Assembly (NCBI GenBank): GCA_023525715.1
Contig: CM042016.1
Span: 60,921,882 to 60,985,881 of the forward strand
From: Cichorium intybus
Lineage: Eukaryota > Streptophyta > Magnoliopsida > Asterales > Asteraceae
Direction of reading: 5' to 3'
DNA: 64,000 nt
The notes below the pieces were generated by a model. The model was given only the letters and a program-made list of their open reading frames with translations, made no database searches and was not told the DNA's origin. Each line of letters begins with the position of its first letter. Position 1 is the stretch's first letter. Both the position numbers and the translations under genes were made by a program. Shown piece by piece: positions 31,658 through 44,108 of this stretch.

Positions 31658-32765
31658 TCACACGCCTAGGTCGTCGTGCGGTTAAAAATAAGAAAACCTA
31701 ACACACACTAGCACAGTGGTAGTCAGGGTCGATCCGCAGGAGCTACGTGGTTAGACCAGATGACAGATTACCAACTTGTAGTGTCACGCTACGGTCGGAG
31801 GACCTAGTTTCTAAGTTCTTAACTACCCAAAAGCAATAACCAAACAAAGTCAAGCCAAGCATAAGCTAAACTCAACTCAAACAAGCCTAGTTACTTTCTG
31901 AAATCATAAGTACATCTCTGAATCAGAAGCAATCAAAGGCATCCAAAACATCCAAACAAAACAAGGTATAACCTAAACCAATAGCTATAGTCTAACTGAA
32001 CAGTTACTGGCCAAAGTTCAATACCTAAAGCTAACCTAGTTGGCTACTGAATTCAGCAAGGGAAACACTCCCAAACAAGGTCAAAATAACAATCAAACAC
32101 AATCCAAACAAAGACAATCACACACAAGCATCAAAACACCGAAAAACTAAGATTAATTGTAACCGAATGATTTTCATTAACCAAAACTGAATTCCAGTGG
32201 TCCAATACAGTAACAAAGATCCAAAAAAAGTAACTAAAATGTTCAAGGTCAGTGGTTGTCACTCCTAAAGACCTTAGCTACAAATGCTACTTACTACCAA
32301 AAGGAAATTAAACTATAAAACCTGTAATGCCAAAAGATAGCTGCTGAAAACGAATTCTTGGAGTCAAAGAGCCTCTACGGTCGATTCTTCACCAGGGTTT
32401 TGCTCGGGTTTTCGGCTGAAAACACCTCTATTTATAGTTGAAATTTACCGCAGCCACGCCGTGCATTTAAGTGAACCGCGGCGCGCGTACTTATCAGATC
32501 TCGTTTTCTCGGACTTTGAATTTGGTTCACCGCCTTTGACCCGCGTCGCGCGTTGTTAATTCCTGTGGCGCACGTACGTATTTCCTTGATTTTTCATTCC
32601 TTTCCAAACTTCTCCAATTTGCACGCTTTTAGTCCCTGTTTTCATTATTTTCTTCCAAACAAGTCCTGGCACGAAAAGTAAGAATACCAAGATATATCTG
32701 ATATAATTTCATCAAGAATAGGGCCCAACAATTCCTAAAATACTTGATATCACTAGGCGTTGTCA
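31658..32765 (-). repeat. E3 5' LTR
   Basis: The pair of 26237-27313; its inner terminal base pair is mutated (TCACACGCC against TGACACGCC). TATA CTATAAATAG (minus) at 32428-32437 with CpG-rich motifs upstream of it (about 32455-32575). Confidence 0.9.
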
Positions 32766-32770
32766 ATTTG

Positions 32771-33195
32771 TCACCATGAGCTTATTTTGGCTAGGATTGG
32801 TGGTTAGAATTACGTCCTTATAAGTTAGGGGACTGTTTTAGACAACACCTGGAAATTGGGGCTTCTGTCTAAACGGATTAAGCTCTTAATAGAGTTTTTA
32901 GCTGAACAGAGTAGATAGCGGCGCTATCTCTATAGATAGCGGCTCTATCTATCAGTTTTGACCAAAGTTGACTTTTGTTGACCTGTTGACTTTGACTTCT
33001 CGGTCAGTGGACTTTTGGGTCAGAAACCCTAAGGAAACCCTAATGTAAATTTTTGGGTTAGGGATTTTAGATGAAAATTGTGTATTAATAAAATATTCAT
33101 ATAATAGGGAGCTTGGAAGATTTTACCGACTTATCCTAAAATAGGCTTGCGACAAATCAGTTGAGTTTTCCTCACTTCTTGATATTGTTGATAAT
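32771..33195 (+). other. G1 LTR after E3, with third dyad-motif pair
   Basis: No gene. GATAGCGGCGCTATC (32914-32928) and GATAGCGGCTCTATC (32935-32949) repeat the paired arrangement of the first LTR part with the same six-base gap. Confidence 0.75.
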
Positions 33196-33440
33196 GATGT
33201 TTATCGGCGGATCGGGGCAAGCTCGAGAGCCGAGGACGGATCGGGACAAGCCCGAGAGTCATACGATGATACCAACGAATCGGGGCAAGCCCGAGAGTCA
33301 CACGATGATACCGACGGATCGAGGCAAGCCCGAGAGTCATACGATGTTTATCTACGGATCAGGCAAGCCCGAGAGTCATATGATGTTACCGACGGATCGG
33401 GGCAAGTCCGAGAGTCATAGAATGTTGTTAAATGATGTTT
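33196..33440 (+). repeat. Minisatellite in the G1 LTR
   Basis: About six imperfect copies of a unit near 39 bp with core CGGGGCAAGCCCGAGAGTCA. GGGGCAAGCCC is itself a short dyad. An open frame through it reads repeated GKPESHTM, an effect of the repeat and not a protein gene. Confidence 0.85.
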
Positions 33441-33730
33441 ATGAATTATTAGAAAAATCCGGGGAACTCACTAAGCAATATGCTTACGGTTTTATGTTTA
33501 AAACGTTTCAGGTTCTCATGGCGCTGGAGCCTCGGGCACGACATGATCTCGGGCGTTGGCATCCGTTTATTTGTCGTCCACTGTTTTTATATTTGACTAT
33601 GGTTTACGACACTTATTTATCTTTTGATGAACCTTATGAATGATTTAAAAATGAATGAATGATTTGGACGTATGTTTATTATAATTGGGCTTCAAAAGAA
33701 TATTTTTATGTGTATTTTTGGGACGTTACA

Positions 33731-34265
33731 ATTAAACTGAGAGCACATTTTCCTGATTATAACGACAATAAAGTGAGACTAGATAATGCAGGTGAGTTTA
33801 CGTCTCAAGTATTTAATGATTATTGTATGTCTATAGGAATTACTGTTGAGCATCCAGTTGCACATGTATATGCTCAAAATGGTTTAGTTGAATCACTGAT
33901 TAAACGTCTCCAATTAATAGCTAGACCATTAATAATGAGAACAAAACATCCTGTTTCCATATGAGGTCATGCAATTTTACATGCTGCATCACTGATTCGT
34001 ATGAGACCAAGTGCATATCATATAAATTCTCCCCTTCAGCTTGTTTCTGGAAAAGAACCAGATATATCCCACCATAAAATTTTTGGAAGGGCAGTATATG
34101 TTCTTATTGCTCCACCACAACATACAAAAATGGATCCTCAAAGGAGGTTGTGAATATATGTTGGTTTTGAAACAAATTCAATAATAAGATATCTTGAACG
34201 TTTGACAGGTGATATATTTACAACACGTCTTGCTGAATTCCATTTCAATGAGGAAATTTTCCCAA
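33731..34265 (+). pseudogene. pol: Copia A integrase, C-terminal part
   Basis: LRAHFPDYND, then VRLDNAGEFTSQVFNDYC (catalytic Asp) and HPVAHVYAQNGLVESLIKRL (catalytic Glu), with later pieces in the same style (PLQLVSGKEPDIS, then YVLIAPPQHTKM). Stops at about 33962 and 34151. Confidence 0.88.
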
Positions 34266-34278
34266 TGCTGGGGGAGAA

Positions 34279-35764
<1,486 letters not shown>

Positions 35765-36525
35765 CTAAATATCGACAAAGATCCATATCGCCCTTGTGAA
35801 AAAAATGATGAAATTCTTGGTCCAGAAGTACCATATCTTAATGCAATTGGAGCTCTTATGTATCTTACTAACTATACTAGACCTGACTTTTCTTTTGTAG
35901 TAAATCTATTAGCAAGATTTAGTTCATCTCCAACAAATAGACATTGGAATGGAATCAAGCACATATTACGATACCTTCGCGGAACTACTGATTCAGGTTT
36001 ATTTTTTCCTAATAGTTCAAAACAAGGCTTGATTGGTTATGCAGATGCAGGTTACTTGTCTGATCCTCATAAAGCTAGATCTCAAACTAGATATGTATTC
36101 ATGAATGGAGGTACTGCAATATCTTGGCGTTCTCAAAATCAAACACTCGTCGCCACATCTTCAAATCATGCACAAGTAATTTCCCTAAATGAAGCTAGTA
36201 GAGAATGTACATGGTTAAGATCGATGACACAACTTATCCTGACTTCTTGTGGAATAGATAAAGATAAATCTCCAACCTTAATCTATGAAGATAATACAGC
36301 ATGTGTAGCTCAAATGAAAGAAGAGTACATCAAAAGCGACAGAACAAAACATATTCCTCCAAAGTTTTTGAATACACTCAAGAGCGTATAAAGGATCAAC
36401 AAATTGAACTAAAATATATTCAATCTAGCAACAATGCAGCAGATCTTTTCACAATGGCACTTCCTACCAAGATTTTTAGAAAACATGTTTATGGTATTGT
36501 AATGCGATATCTGCACAACACATAA
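35765..36525 (+). pseudogene. pol: Copia A RNase H
   Basis: YLTNYTRPDFSFVVNLLARF, then HWNGIKHILRYLRGTTDSGL, GYADAGYLSDPHKARSQT, SWRSQNQTLVATSSNHAQ and YEDNTACVAQMKEEYIKSD, ending FTMALPTKIFRKHVYGI. The catalytic Glu normally after NHA is Gln here. A TAA stop at 36389 precedes the last part. Confidence 0.9.
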
Positions 36526-36686
36526 TGGTCATTGGATATCTAAATGAGGGGGAGTCAACTAGACCACTGCACTCATTTTCCCTTCGCTAAAGTTTTTTTC
36601 CCACTTTGTTTTCTTTAGCAAAAGTTTTTAATGAGGCAGTACCTCAAAGTTGACACCGATGTAGAATGATGTCATTTAAGGGGGAG

Positions 36687-36933
36687 TGTTACAAGTAGTT
36701 GATGAATGACAACACTTTCCATTTACCAATTAAACAACTATATTTGAATAGTAAACTTTGTAGTATAAATAGACCATCAATGTAAGCAAGAAAATGCATC
36801 TCATATCAACTCTTTCATAATTGATATAAACTCTCTCTACTCTCTCCAAGCTCTCAAGCTTTCTTTCTTTCTTCACCTATATTCTAGTTTTTAGTTTGTT
36901 GATCATTGTCGTGGTAACGCTGGATTTATAACA
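36687..36933 (+). repeat. Copia A 3' LTR
   Basis: Starts TGTTACAAGTAG after the polypurine tract and ends GGATTTATAACA; 247 bp, TG...CA ends, with TATAAATAG at 36764-36772. The short length fits this type of copia. Confidence 0.85.
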
Positions 36934-38450
36934 TTTATGTCTTCATTTTTTCAGAAAATTAAAAAAGTCCAGAAATATTTTCTTAAAATTTTTACACGAT
37001 CATCAATGTTCCTAATAAATACCAATCATGAATACATATCAAAACTTCATGTCAAAGAGGTGGCTCACTATTACCGTGACTCGCTAAGACATTCCTTATC
37101 TACCGACGGCGCACTGAGTAATACCACTCACTGCTGAGGTAATACTTATATGCTAATGATTCTCATTGGCACACCACAATGAGTTTGAAGCACTAACAAT
37201 TTTTCTCTTTAACCAACCTAAAAGCTTTTCTGCAACACAAACTTCTAGAAACTTTGAGTAAAGCCACTCAGAGTCGAGAGTTAAAAATTCTATGCCGATG
37301 TTTAGACTGCATACCATAGTCTATCACATGCACCAATCCATTCTCAACCACCTCTATCTTTCTGTTGCAAGAAATAGAAGACTCATCACTTTAAACCAAG
37401 TGGTGATGATATTCTGAAACTCTATGCTAGTGACCTTTGCTACAACACCAGTAGTAGAGGTGAGGCATCAACAACCATTCTTACTTACAAGTCTTCTAAT
37501 TCAAGAGTTGGATGATTCAATGTAATAAACCATACATTGATGATAACTCGAAAGTCTAGCCGATGGGTATGTCTAGTAGCCAAGTCATATTACACGCTTA
37601 TACCACTCTTGGCCCTAAATTTTCTTCTAATGAAGATGTTTGTGACTCAATGTGATTTCACCTCGCATTGATGAAACATCAAAACTCTAGTTTAGTGATT
37701 GCTGTTGACCACCACAATAGTTGTGAGACCCCAACAACTTCTATAGATTCAAAATTGGCACTAGGATGGTACACTCCACAGAGTTTGGATACCATTGAAC
37801 GTCTCACCAAGAGCCAAGTGAACTTGTTGACTTGATAACTACATTGAGATCTTTGATCAAGGATATGCAGAGCCAAAATCAAAACGGCCATGAGTAGTTC
37901 TCCAATACTCAAACAATCACAGTGCGTCCCTCCAGGTTCACACAGATACTGCGAGAAGTCTCTTCCTGAGCCAAGGCTGGGCCCTTGAACAACTATGGTG
38001 AGAGTTTTATGACTCCGTGACCCACAGGATTTGCGGTCATCGTTCTAATCAAGAAACGCCAGTAAAAGTGAAGTTCAAGAGTTTCTACACATACATTTTA
38101 TCCACGAAGAAGGTGAAGCATAACTCCATGTGACAAGTTGCGTTGAATTCATCCTCAATCAGTTCGTTGCTACATTTTCACCTTTATATGATCAAGGAAG
38201 AGAAGTGAAGAGTCAGACTACAGTTCCATTCAAAGTCAAATCAAAGCTGGATGTGCTGATTCAAGACCTATGTTAAAGCCTGTTCACCCACTGCGCGTTC
38301 AAAGCTAAATTTGAAGACTGTGCAATCCGAAGATGAAGTTGTCTCTGCAACGTGCCGAAAGCTATTAACATCTAAACCCATTATTCATGAAGAGGGAGAT
38401 TGTTAAAATATTTCTGCAGTATACAACCAAAGCCAAGATCAAGACAGAGC
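36934..38450. other. Decayed repeat-like sequence, no gene seen
   Basis: No long open frame or domain on either strand. It ends with GAAGAGGGAGATTGTTAAAA near 38390, which looks like a polypurine tract/LTR junction of an old plus-strand copia. 38446-38450 is the AGAGC duplication of Copia B, and the sequence resumes at 52032. Confidence 0.5.
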
Positions 38451-38913
38451 TGTTGGGTGTTGAAATCGATCAAACAGTGAGATTTGACAAGAATTCTACT
38501 AAGATGAATTATACTAAGTAACACACACAAGAAATTATAAGTAAGAACAGATAAGAACACAATGGAATTGGAAAACTTGTGCCGAATGCTTTGATTAATC
38601 GATTAGGGTTTTATAATTGGGAAGATTCAATCTCACACTCGGCACGGAATGGTATCACTGATATTTATACATGATCAGTGATACGCATAGTACAATTATT
38701 ATAGAGAATATCCTATCAGAGTACTAGCCAATAGGATTCTAGATTCATGCACCACGTAATCTGCAGACACGCGTGCACTAAAAGTTGTTACTTCAAAATA
38801 GCCTTCGGATCCTCCATGATAAACGCTTCGGAGTCTTCAGGCTTTGGGGTCTTCTTTATCAAAATCTCAGGTCTTCGGATTGAGTAACACTTCATCACAA
38901 ACATAATTCAACA
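38451..38913 (-). repeat. Copia B 3' LTR
   Basis: Plus reading TGTTGGGTGTTG ... CATAATTCAACA. It is close to identical to the other LTR with scattered substitutions. CTTCGGA occurs three times near its right end. The sequence right of it (38914-38930) is the minus-strand polypurine tract. Confidence 0.92.
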
Positions 38914-39492
38914 ATCTCCCCCTCTGTGTGAAGTGCATCCGAAGCCTATTTCTTATAGTGTCTCTTGAAAGCTTGTTTCAAGGCATGTCGCACAGTCAAC
39001 CATCAGTTGAGGTATTCTCTCACATTCTTCTTCTCTTGCCAATTGTTCACAAAACAGTAGTTTACCAATCCCAACACATCGGTAATGGATTCCGAAGGGT
39101 AAAGTCCCAAGTACTCAATCTCAAAAAATTTTGTGACCATAGTTTCATTGTCACTTGATAACCCTTTGAAAACAACACACTAGGGCTTGTCCACAATATG
39201 CCCTGCTTTTAGATTATTGAAGTTTTCAAATGTATTTGGTGGGGGTGTACGAGATTGTCTGAAGAGTTTTGCCACAACAATGTCAAACCTGTCAAATCTC
39301 AGAAGATAATTTCAGAAGAAGGAAGAGATGTGGTTCTTTGCAGCTGTGAAGACCATCACTGACTCAGCTTCGTTTCCAGCTGAGAACTTCAAGATGTCAA
39401 GAAGTACAATAAAGTCAGTGGGATTCATAATTGGGAAGTCTGCTATTGTAAATCTTGAATCTTCTTCATTGATACCCCGAAGTATGAAGAAT
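38914..39492 (-). other. Copia B 3' noncoding segment
   Basis: Polypurine tract CAGAGGGGGAGAT (minus) at the LTR edge, then sequence with many stops. Parts resemble the region at 60157-60500 of Copia D (the ATGAATCC.. stretch near 39430), so it is the decayed end of the extra ORF. Confidence 0.6.
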
Positions 39493-42103
39493 TCAATGTT
39501 TTGAAATCCAACGTACGTCTCTCCTTCTTTGATTGAGATTATTTTTTACTATCTTCTTCTCAGTCCATACATAGTTTGGAGCCTGAATGAACTTTGCATG
39601 GAATGCTATCTTCCTTTTCTTGATTTTAGTCAACTTTTCTTTTGGCACTTGCCTTTCAAATTTTAGAAAGGCAAAGGTATTGGGATTGTATGGAAGATCC
39701 AGTTGACGGCTGATCATGAGTATCTTCTTGTAATCTTCCTCACGTTCTTTGTGGACTTGCTCCATGTGGGGAGTGATTTTTAGCTCTTTGCCTTTTGATT
39801 TTGTACCAGATCCACATGCCTCTGTTGTGGTGGTGGTACTGAAGGTAGGACCGACGGTGGAGATGATTGGTGGGATGAAAGTTTGTCTTCCCAGAAGGGT
39901 AGGTTGATAAGTAGTTTGTGGTTTGGAGGTTGCAGTAACCAGAGGTTGAGTCACCATAGCTTGAGATTCTGAGGCTGCGGATTCTCCCCCTTATGAGGGT
40001 TGAGCCAGTGGTTTAGCTTGAGGAATTGCCTGAGGATTCGACTTGGCAGCTTGAGAACGTTTCATTTTGATTGAAACATTTATCAGAGGCTGGAGAGTGT
40101 TCTTTAGCTTTTCAACAATATCCGAAGTGATTGCAGAATTGGTTTTCTTAAGTTTGTTTGCAAAGTCGGTTACTGCGAAACGCGACTGTTCCGCAGTCAG
40201 CTCTTCAATTTGCTTCTGAGCATCTGATAAGTGTTTTGCAAACCCAGTATTGCAAATTGACGGACTTTCCTTCCAAAATTCGTTGTATATCGATTTGTTG
40301 ATCAAGAATTCGTTTCTCAGAGGCCTTGACTAATTCACCCATTTTTTCTGTCAAGGCATTTTGGGCTTCAACCATTTGTTCACCAAAATTTCCTTCAGGC
40401 TTCCTCAAGGGATCAAAACCAGTGTTTGACTGGAGAAGAGCATCCAGGTTCCAGTTGAGGGTCTTGTACTGTTTGACAAAAATAAAGTCATTGTCATCCA
40501 GGTTTTCATCATCGTTGTCTTCTATCATGATTGGCGCCATGTGAAAGGTAGCCAAGGTCTCTTCTGAATATGGTGGCTTAGAGATTGTGGTGGCTGCAAG
40601 GTCAAAATCAAAATCATCTTGGAAAGGATAATCAGAAGTGATGTATCCAGACCAGAAGAAGGAATATTCAACATTGGTTCGGAAGAGGTGATGATTGGTT
40701 CTGATGTTTGAGGGGCTGAAATAGTGGGTTTTCCATGTAGGAGGTGATAGGTTCGGAGGTTTGAGTAGTAGAGGTAGGAGGAGTTTCTGTGGTATGGATG
40801 GTAGATATGAATGGAGCTGTGGTTGGTGGTACATCGTGGATGTGTGGATTGTAGAGGTTTGTTGAGATGTAATGGTGGTAGTGGAAGGAGCAGATGTTGG
40901 AGGTGGTCGAGGTGGAATAGTGGTATGTGGTGGAGTTGGTGGTCTTGTATCGTGAATTGGGGAGGACCGTTGTTCTTCATCAAGTTCTTTCTGAATGTCT
41001 TCAGAGTGTGATTTGTTGGACTCCGAAGCCTTATCAACAACTAGAAATTTCCTGGTACGCTTTGGTTGTTTGTGTTTGGGAGTAGTTTGTTCTATAGCCT
41101 TCCTCTTCCTTACAACCTTCTTTGGGCCACTTGGTCCTTCTGTTTCCTTCTTTTTTCCCTTTTGTTTGAATTGGAGCTTTGACTGGTGCAGTTGGGATGA
41201 TTTCACGAAGAGGGTAAGCCACTTCTAGTGTATTGGGGTACATGTTGACCTCATTGCACTCCATTGACACTTTTGAGAGCATCCAAGGTTGTAGCTGTTA
41301 TGTGCACAGAATTCAGCAGGTATTTCATCCAAGGTTGTAGCTGTTATGTACGTGTATTTCATTTCAATAATATTGGGATCAGAAACATAACCTGCCTGCT
41401 GGTAGTGGGCAAGAACAACTATTGCCCAAAATCTTTGGTTTAAGATCTCAGTTCCCTTCAGTGTATGGTTGATGTGGTAACAGAAGTCAACCCATAGAAT
41501 TGATGCAAAATCAACTTTGACATCATGGTAGATTCCATATAACAGGCTTTGGAATGTTTGACTAGCCGAATCCATACCTACGGTCCTTCCAGAGAGGCAT
41601 CTTAGGAAAATGCTAAAGAAGTATCTCCATAGACCAGGGAGATGCCTTTTCTTGAAAGTGCTGATGCTTTCAAGTTGTGGTTCATAGTCCATGCCGTTGA
41701 ACATGTCCACCAGTTGTTCAGCAGTTGGAACCACAATTTCTTTTGGATCATAGATTGGAAGGTGTAGGGCCTCAGCAAATTTGATTTTGGTGAGTTGAAC
41801 CCTTTTGATTTTTCCCTTAACATCAATAGCTTCATAGCGAACCGATTTCACGTTGTTTTCAGAATCAAACAGGGCATTTGAAGTGTAGTGAGCCCTGTGA
41901 ACGAGAGTTGCAGCAATAGATGGAGTGTATGTCAAGGCGTGACCAAGAACTGATTGTTTCAAGCATTCAACAAGAGTGTTGATTGGTTGGGGGTAGAGGC
42001 TGAGATCAGTGCATAGGAACAGGTTTGCCGACTGACTTTTAAGTACCGGAATTGACATAGCTTCAGTAGTTTGAGATGAAGCTTCAGTTGCAGCAGCAGC
42101 CAT
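39493..42103 (-). pseudogene. Copia B additional ORF after RNase H (env-like position)
   Basis: It starts MAAAATEASSQTTEAMS at 42103 and reads 292 codons to 41225, then continues with frame changes to 39493. The N-terminal domain has FAEALHLPIYDP, LPGLWRYFFSIFLRCLSGRT and SQTFQSLLYGIYHDVKVDF, which I recognise from the extra ORF of SIRE-type plant elements. A Ser/Thr/Pro-rich middle (about 40700-41000) and a Lys-rich C-terminus follow. No convincing signal peptide or transmembrane segment is visible, so 'env-like' refers to position only. A local duplication (ATCCAAGGTTGTAGCTGTTA near 41281 and 41328) sits at the first frame break. Confidence 0.65.
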
Positions 42104-44108
42104 TGTTGATCGGACGAATAAGACGAAGAGAAATTAGGGTTCTTTGAGAGAAATCTTGCAGAGGAAGTTTGAAAGTTTTGATCGCGTAAAGAGACGAACT
42201 GAAGCGATGTGGGATATATATATATTGTATTCGTGGTCCCAAGGCCATTTAATGCACGTTTGAATTGGTCCAATATGAGACCTCAGCATCTGTTCGTCCC
42301 ACTTTCTCTGCAAAGACGGAAACGTCTGTGTGTCAGTAATGATTATTCAAATTTGAACCGCCCTTTTTCACACGATCTTATTGTTATGATTCCCCTTGAT
42401 TTTCTACATGACAACTGTTCACTAACGTTCATTTAATTTAAACGAATGTTTGTCTCTATGGCTATCATAAATGTGAAAATCATTTAAACAATTGATTTGA
42501 CTTCGGACCAGTAAGGATACGTGAGTCATTTATTGGTATCCTTCGGAGCTTGTAAATTGATCAAGAATTAAGTGATGTTCCGAAGGGTATTGATAACACA
42601 TTGGATAACGAGTATTTATGGCAGATGTTATCAATACACCGAAGTCCTTTGTTTTTCTTGAAAATTTTCTTTTACGTTTTCTTTTATCTTTGATGATACT
42701 TTATGACTTTTAACCTTGTCTTCCCTGAATTTTATGAAATGAAGATTTAACTTGTTAGTATTCAGAGTCATTCAGATCATGTTGGAAGTCCATTTTACAT
42801 TCCGAAGCCTATTTGATTTAATATCAGTCATGATTGTATAAGTCTAATCACCCCAAGCTGAACTCAATTTTGCATTTAGAAAGAGGGTTTGAATTTTGTT
42901 ATATGTTTCAAATTTTTCATACCAAATGATGGTGACATTCACTGCATTGAAATTTAGAAAAGTTCCACTTTTGAATTGAGCATCAGAAGTTTGTTTGAAG
43001 ATTTGGATTGACTTTGAAGAATCTTTTGAAAAATATATTCTTTTTCATCAGTTGAGGTGTTTGGATACTATTATCTGATGACAAGCCTTTGAGCTTCGTA
43101 CACCACACCAACATTATCATTTAAGATAGATTACTTGAAATGATCATATTCTCTACATGGTACTCGACTATGCTATACGAGTTCCTTGTATTGTCATTTA
43201 GAATAGAAGAATAAGCCTTTGAGTGCTGATTTATCTTTATTTTGCACTCCCTTGATTATCTTTTCACTTGTTTGTTGCCTTTGATTCTTTGGACATTTTG
43301 AATTTCTTGTTTTTCTATTTGATTTTTCACTTTTTCAATTTTGAAACATATCTTTTCTTTTGGAGTTTCATATCCGAAGAGTCAAAATTTCACCATGTGA
43401 TAACATTTTATGGTGTTTTTCTATTGTTTGTTAAATCCTTTGTTTTGAAAAGCTTCATGTAGTTCAATTTTGAAACAAGAGTGAAGACGGTTTTAAATTT
43501 GCCTATTGTGAATGTCGATATCAATAGTGAAGCAAGTTAAGTGCAATAGGGAGGTTAGGGATAAACACTATGTTAAGGATATCAGAATCAAACAAGACTT
43601 CGTACTGTAAAACAACCTTATCCTCACTCCGAAGTCTGTTTTCTTACCAATGTTTCAATTCGATTCCCAAATACCTTTTAGTGTAGTAAGGTATGATTAT
43701 CAGAATCTAAAATCAAAGTTTTGTCCATTAATTGATTAATTCAAGAAAAGAAGGTCAAACTTGGTCATTTATGCATGGAAAAATTGTGATTTGAACTTTC
43801 GAGGTTTTGCAAATGATTTTTGTTTTTAATTTTTCCATGAAATAATCTTTTATTGTGAGAATGTTTATCCTTGTGATGCAAAGGAAAAGGATATTTCAAA
43901 GGATTTTGACATCTATGAAATTTTTTTAACTCAAAAAGTCTGTTCCGAGGGGCTTCGAAGCATCAAAGTGCTTTGCAGTGGTGCAGAGCAGCATTAAGTT
44001 TATTCCGATGGGCTCCGAAGTGTTGAAGGATTTCAGAGTGCTGCAGATCAGCATGACTTTTTATTCCTTAATTGAAAAGACTAAGGAAAGAAGGAGCAAA
44101 TCCGAGAT
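42104..44108 (-). other. Copia B spacer between RNase H and the extra ORF
   Basis: About 2 kb, AT-rich, with no supported ORF. It carries TCCGAAG or CTTCGGA at about 42500, 42541, 42572, 42803, 43373, 43633 and 44009. A TATATATA stretch near 42215 lies upstream of the extra ORF on the minus strand and may serve as its promoter; this is speculative. Confidence 0.5.

Larger units (their letters stand above)
26237..32765 (-). mobile_element. E3: non-autonomous Athila-like LTR retrotransposon
   Basis: LTRs lie at 26237-27313 and 31658-32765, with an ATTTG duplication at 26232-26236 and 32766-32770. It has a perfect tRNA-Asp primer site, an ORF unlike gag or pol (31537-30287), the conserved block, the intron and aORF, and both hairpin/polypurine cassettes. 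No capsid, protease, RT or integrase is detectable. Its LTR closely matches that of E1, so the two are structural variants of one LTR family. It lies in the G1 3' LTR. Confidence 0.92.
1..33730 (+). mobile_element. G1: Ty3/gypsy chromovirus (Tekay/Del-like), 5' end outside window
   Basis: A single plus-strand gag-pol reading runs in order through gag (1-279 and 8764 on), protease, reverse transcriptase (RT), RNase H, integrase and a chromodomain-like tail (25407-25543), then a polypurine tract and a 3' LTR ending ...GGGACGTTACA at 33730. Pieces are separated by four later insertions, each removed cleanly by its target duplication (E1, hAT, E2, E3). The gag with several zinc knuckles, the RT site FIDD and the tail after integrase fit chromoviruses of the Tekay/Del type; the lineage is inferred from recognised motifs, not a tree. 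Many in-frame stops and frameshifts make it dead. The 5' LTR lies left of base 1. The element sits in the integrase of Copia A, whose reading starts at 33731. Confidence 0.9.
25539..33730 (+). repeat. G1 3' LTR, interrupted by E3
   Basis: It starts TGTAAAACCCGAAACC at 25539 and ends GGGACGTTACA at 33730. E3 (26237-32765 plus one ATTTG copy) interrupts it; without E3 it is about 1.66 kb. It contains three pairs of the GATAGCGGCGCTATC motif and a minisatellite near its end. Copia A coding sequence begins right after 33730. ATTAA (33731-33735) is the predicted target duplication, to be found left of the window. Confidence 0.82.

Noticed and set aside
33161..33643. Open frame with repeated GKPESHTM motif as a repeat protein gene
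   Set aside because: It follows from the 39-bp minisatellite in the G1 LTR; no start context and no similarity outside the repeat.
36934..38450. Host gene between Copia A and Copia B
   Set aside because: No open frame longer than about 80 codons, no splice-linked exons that I could read, and it ends in an LTR-like junction.
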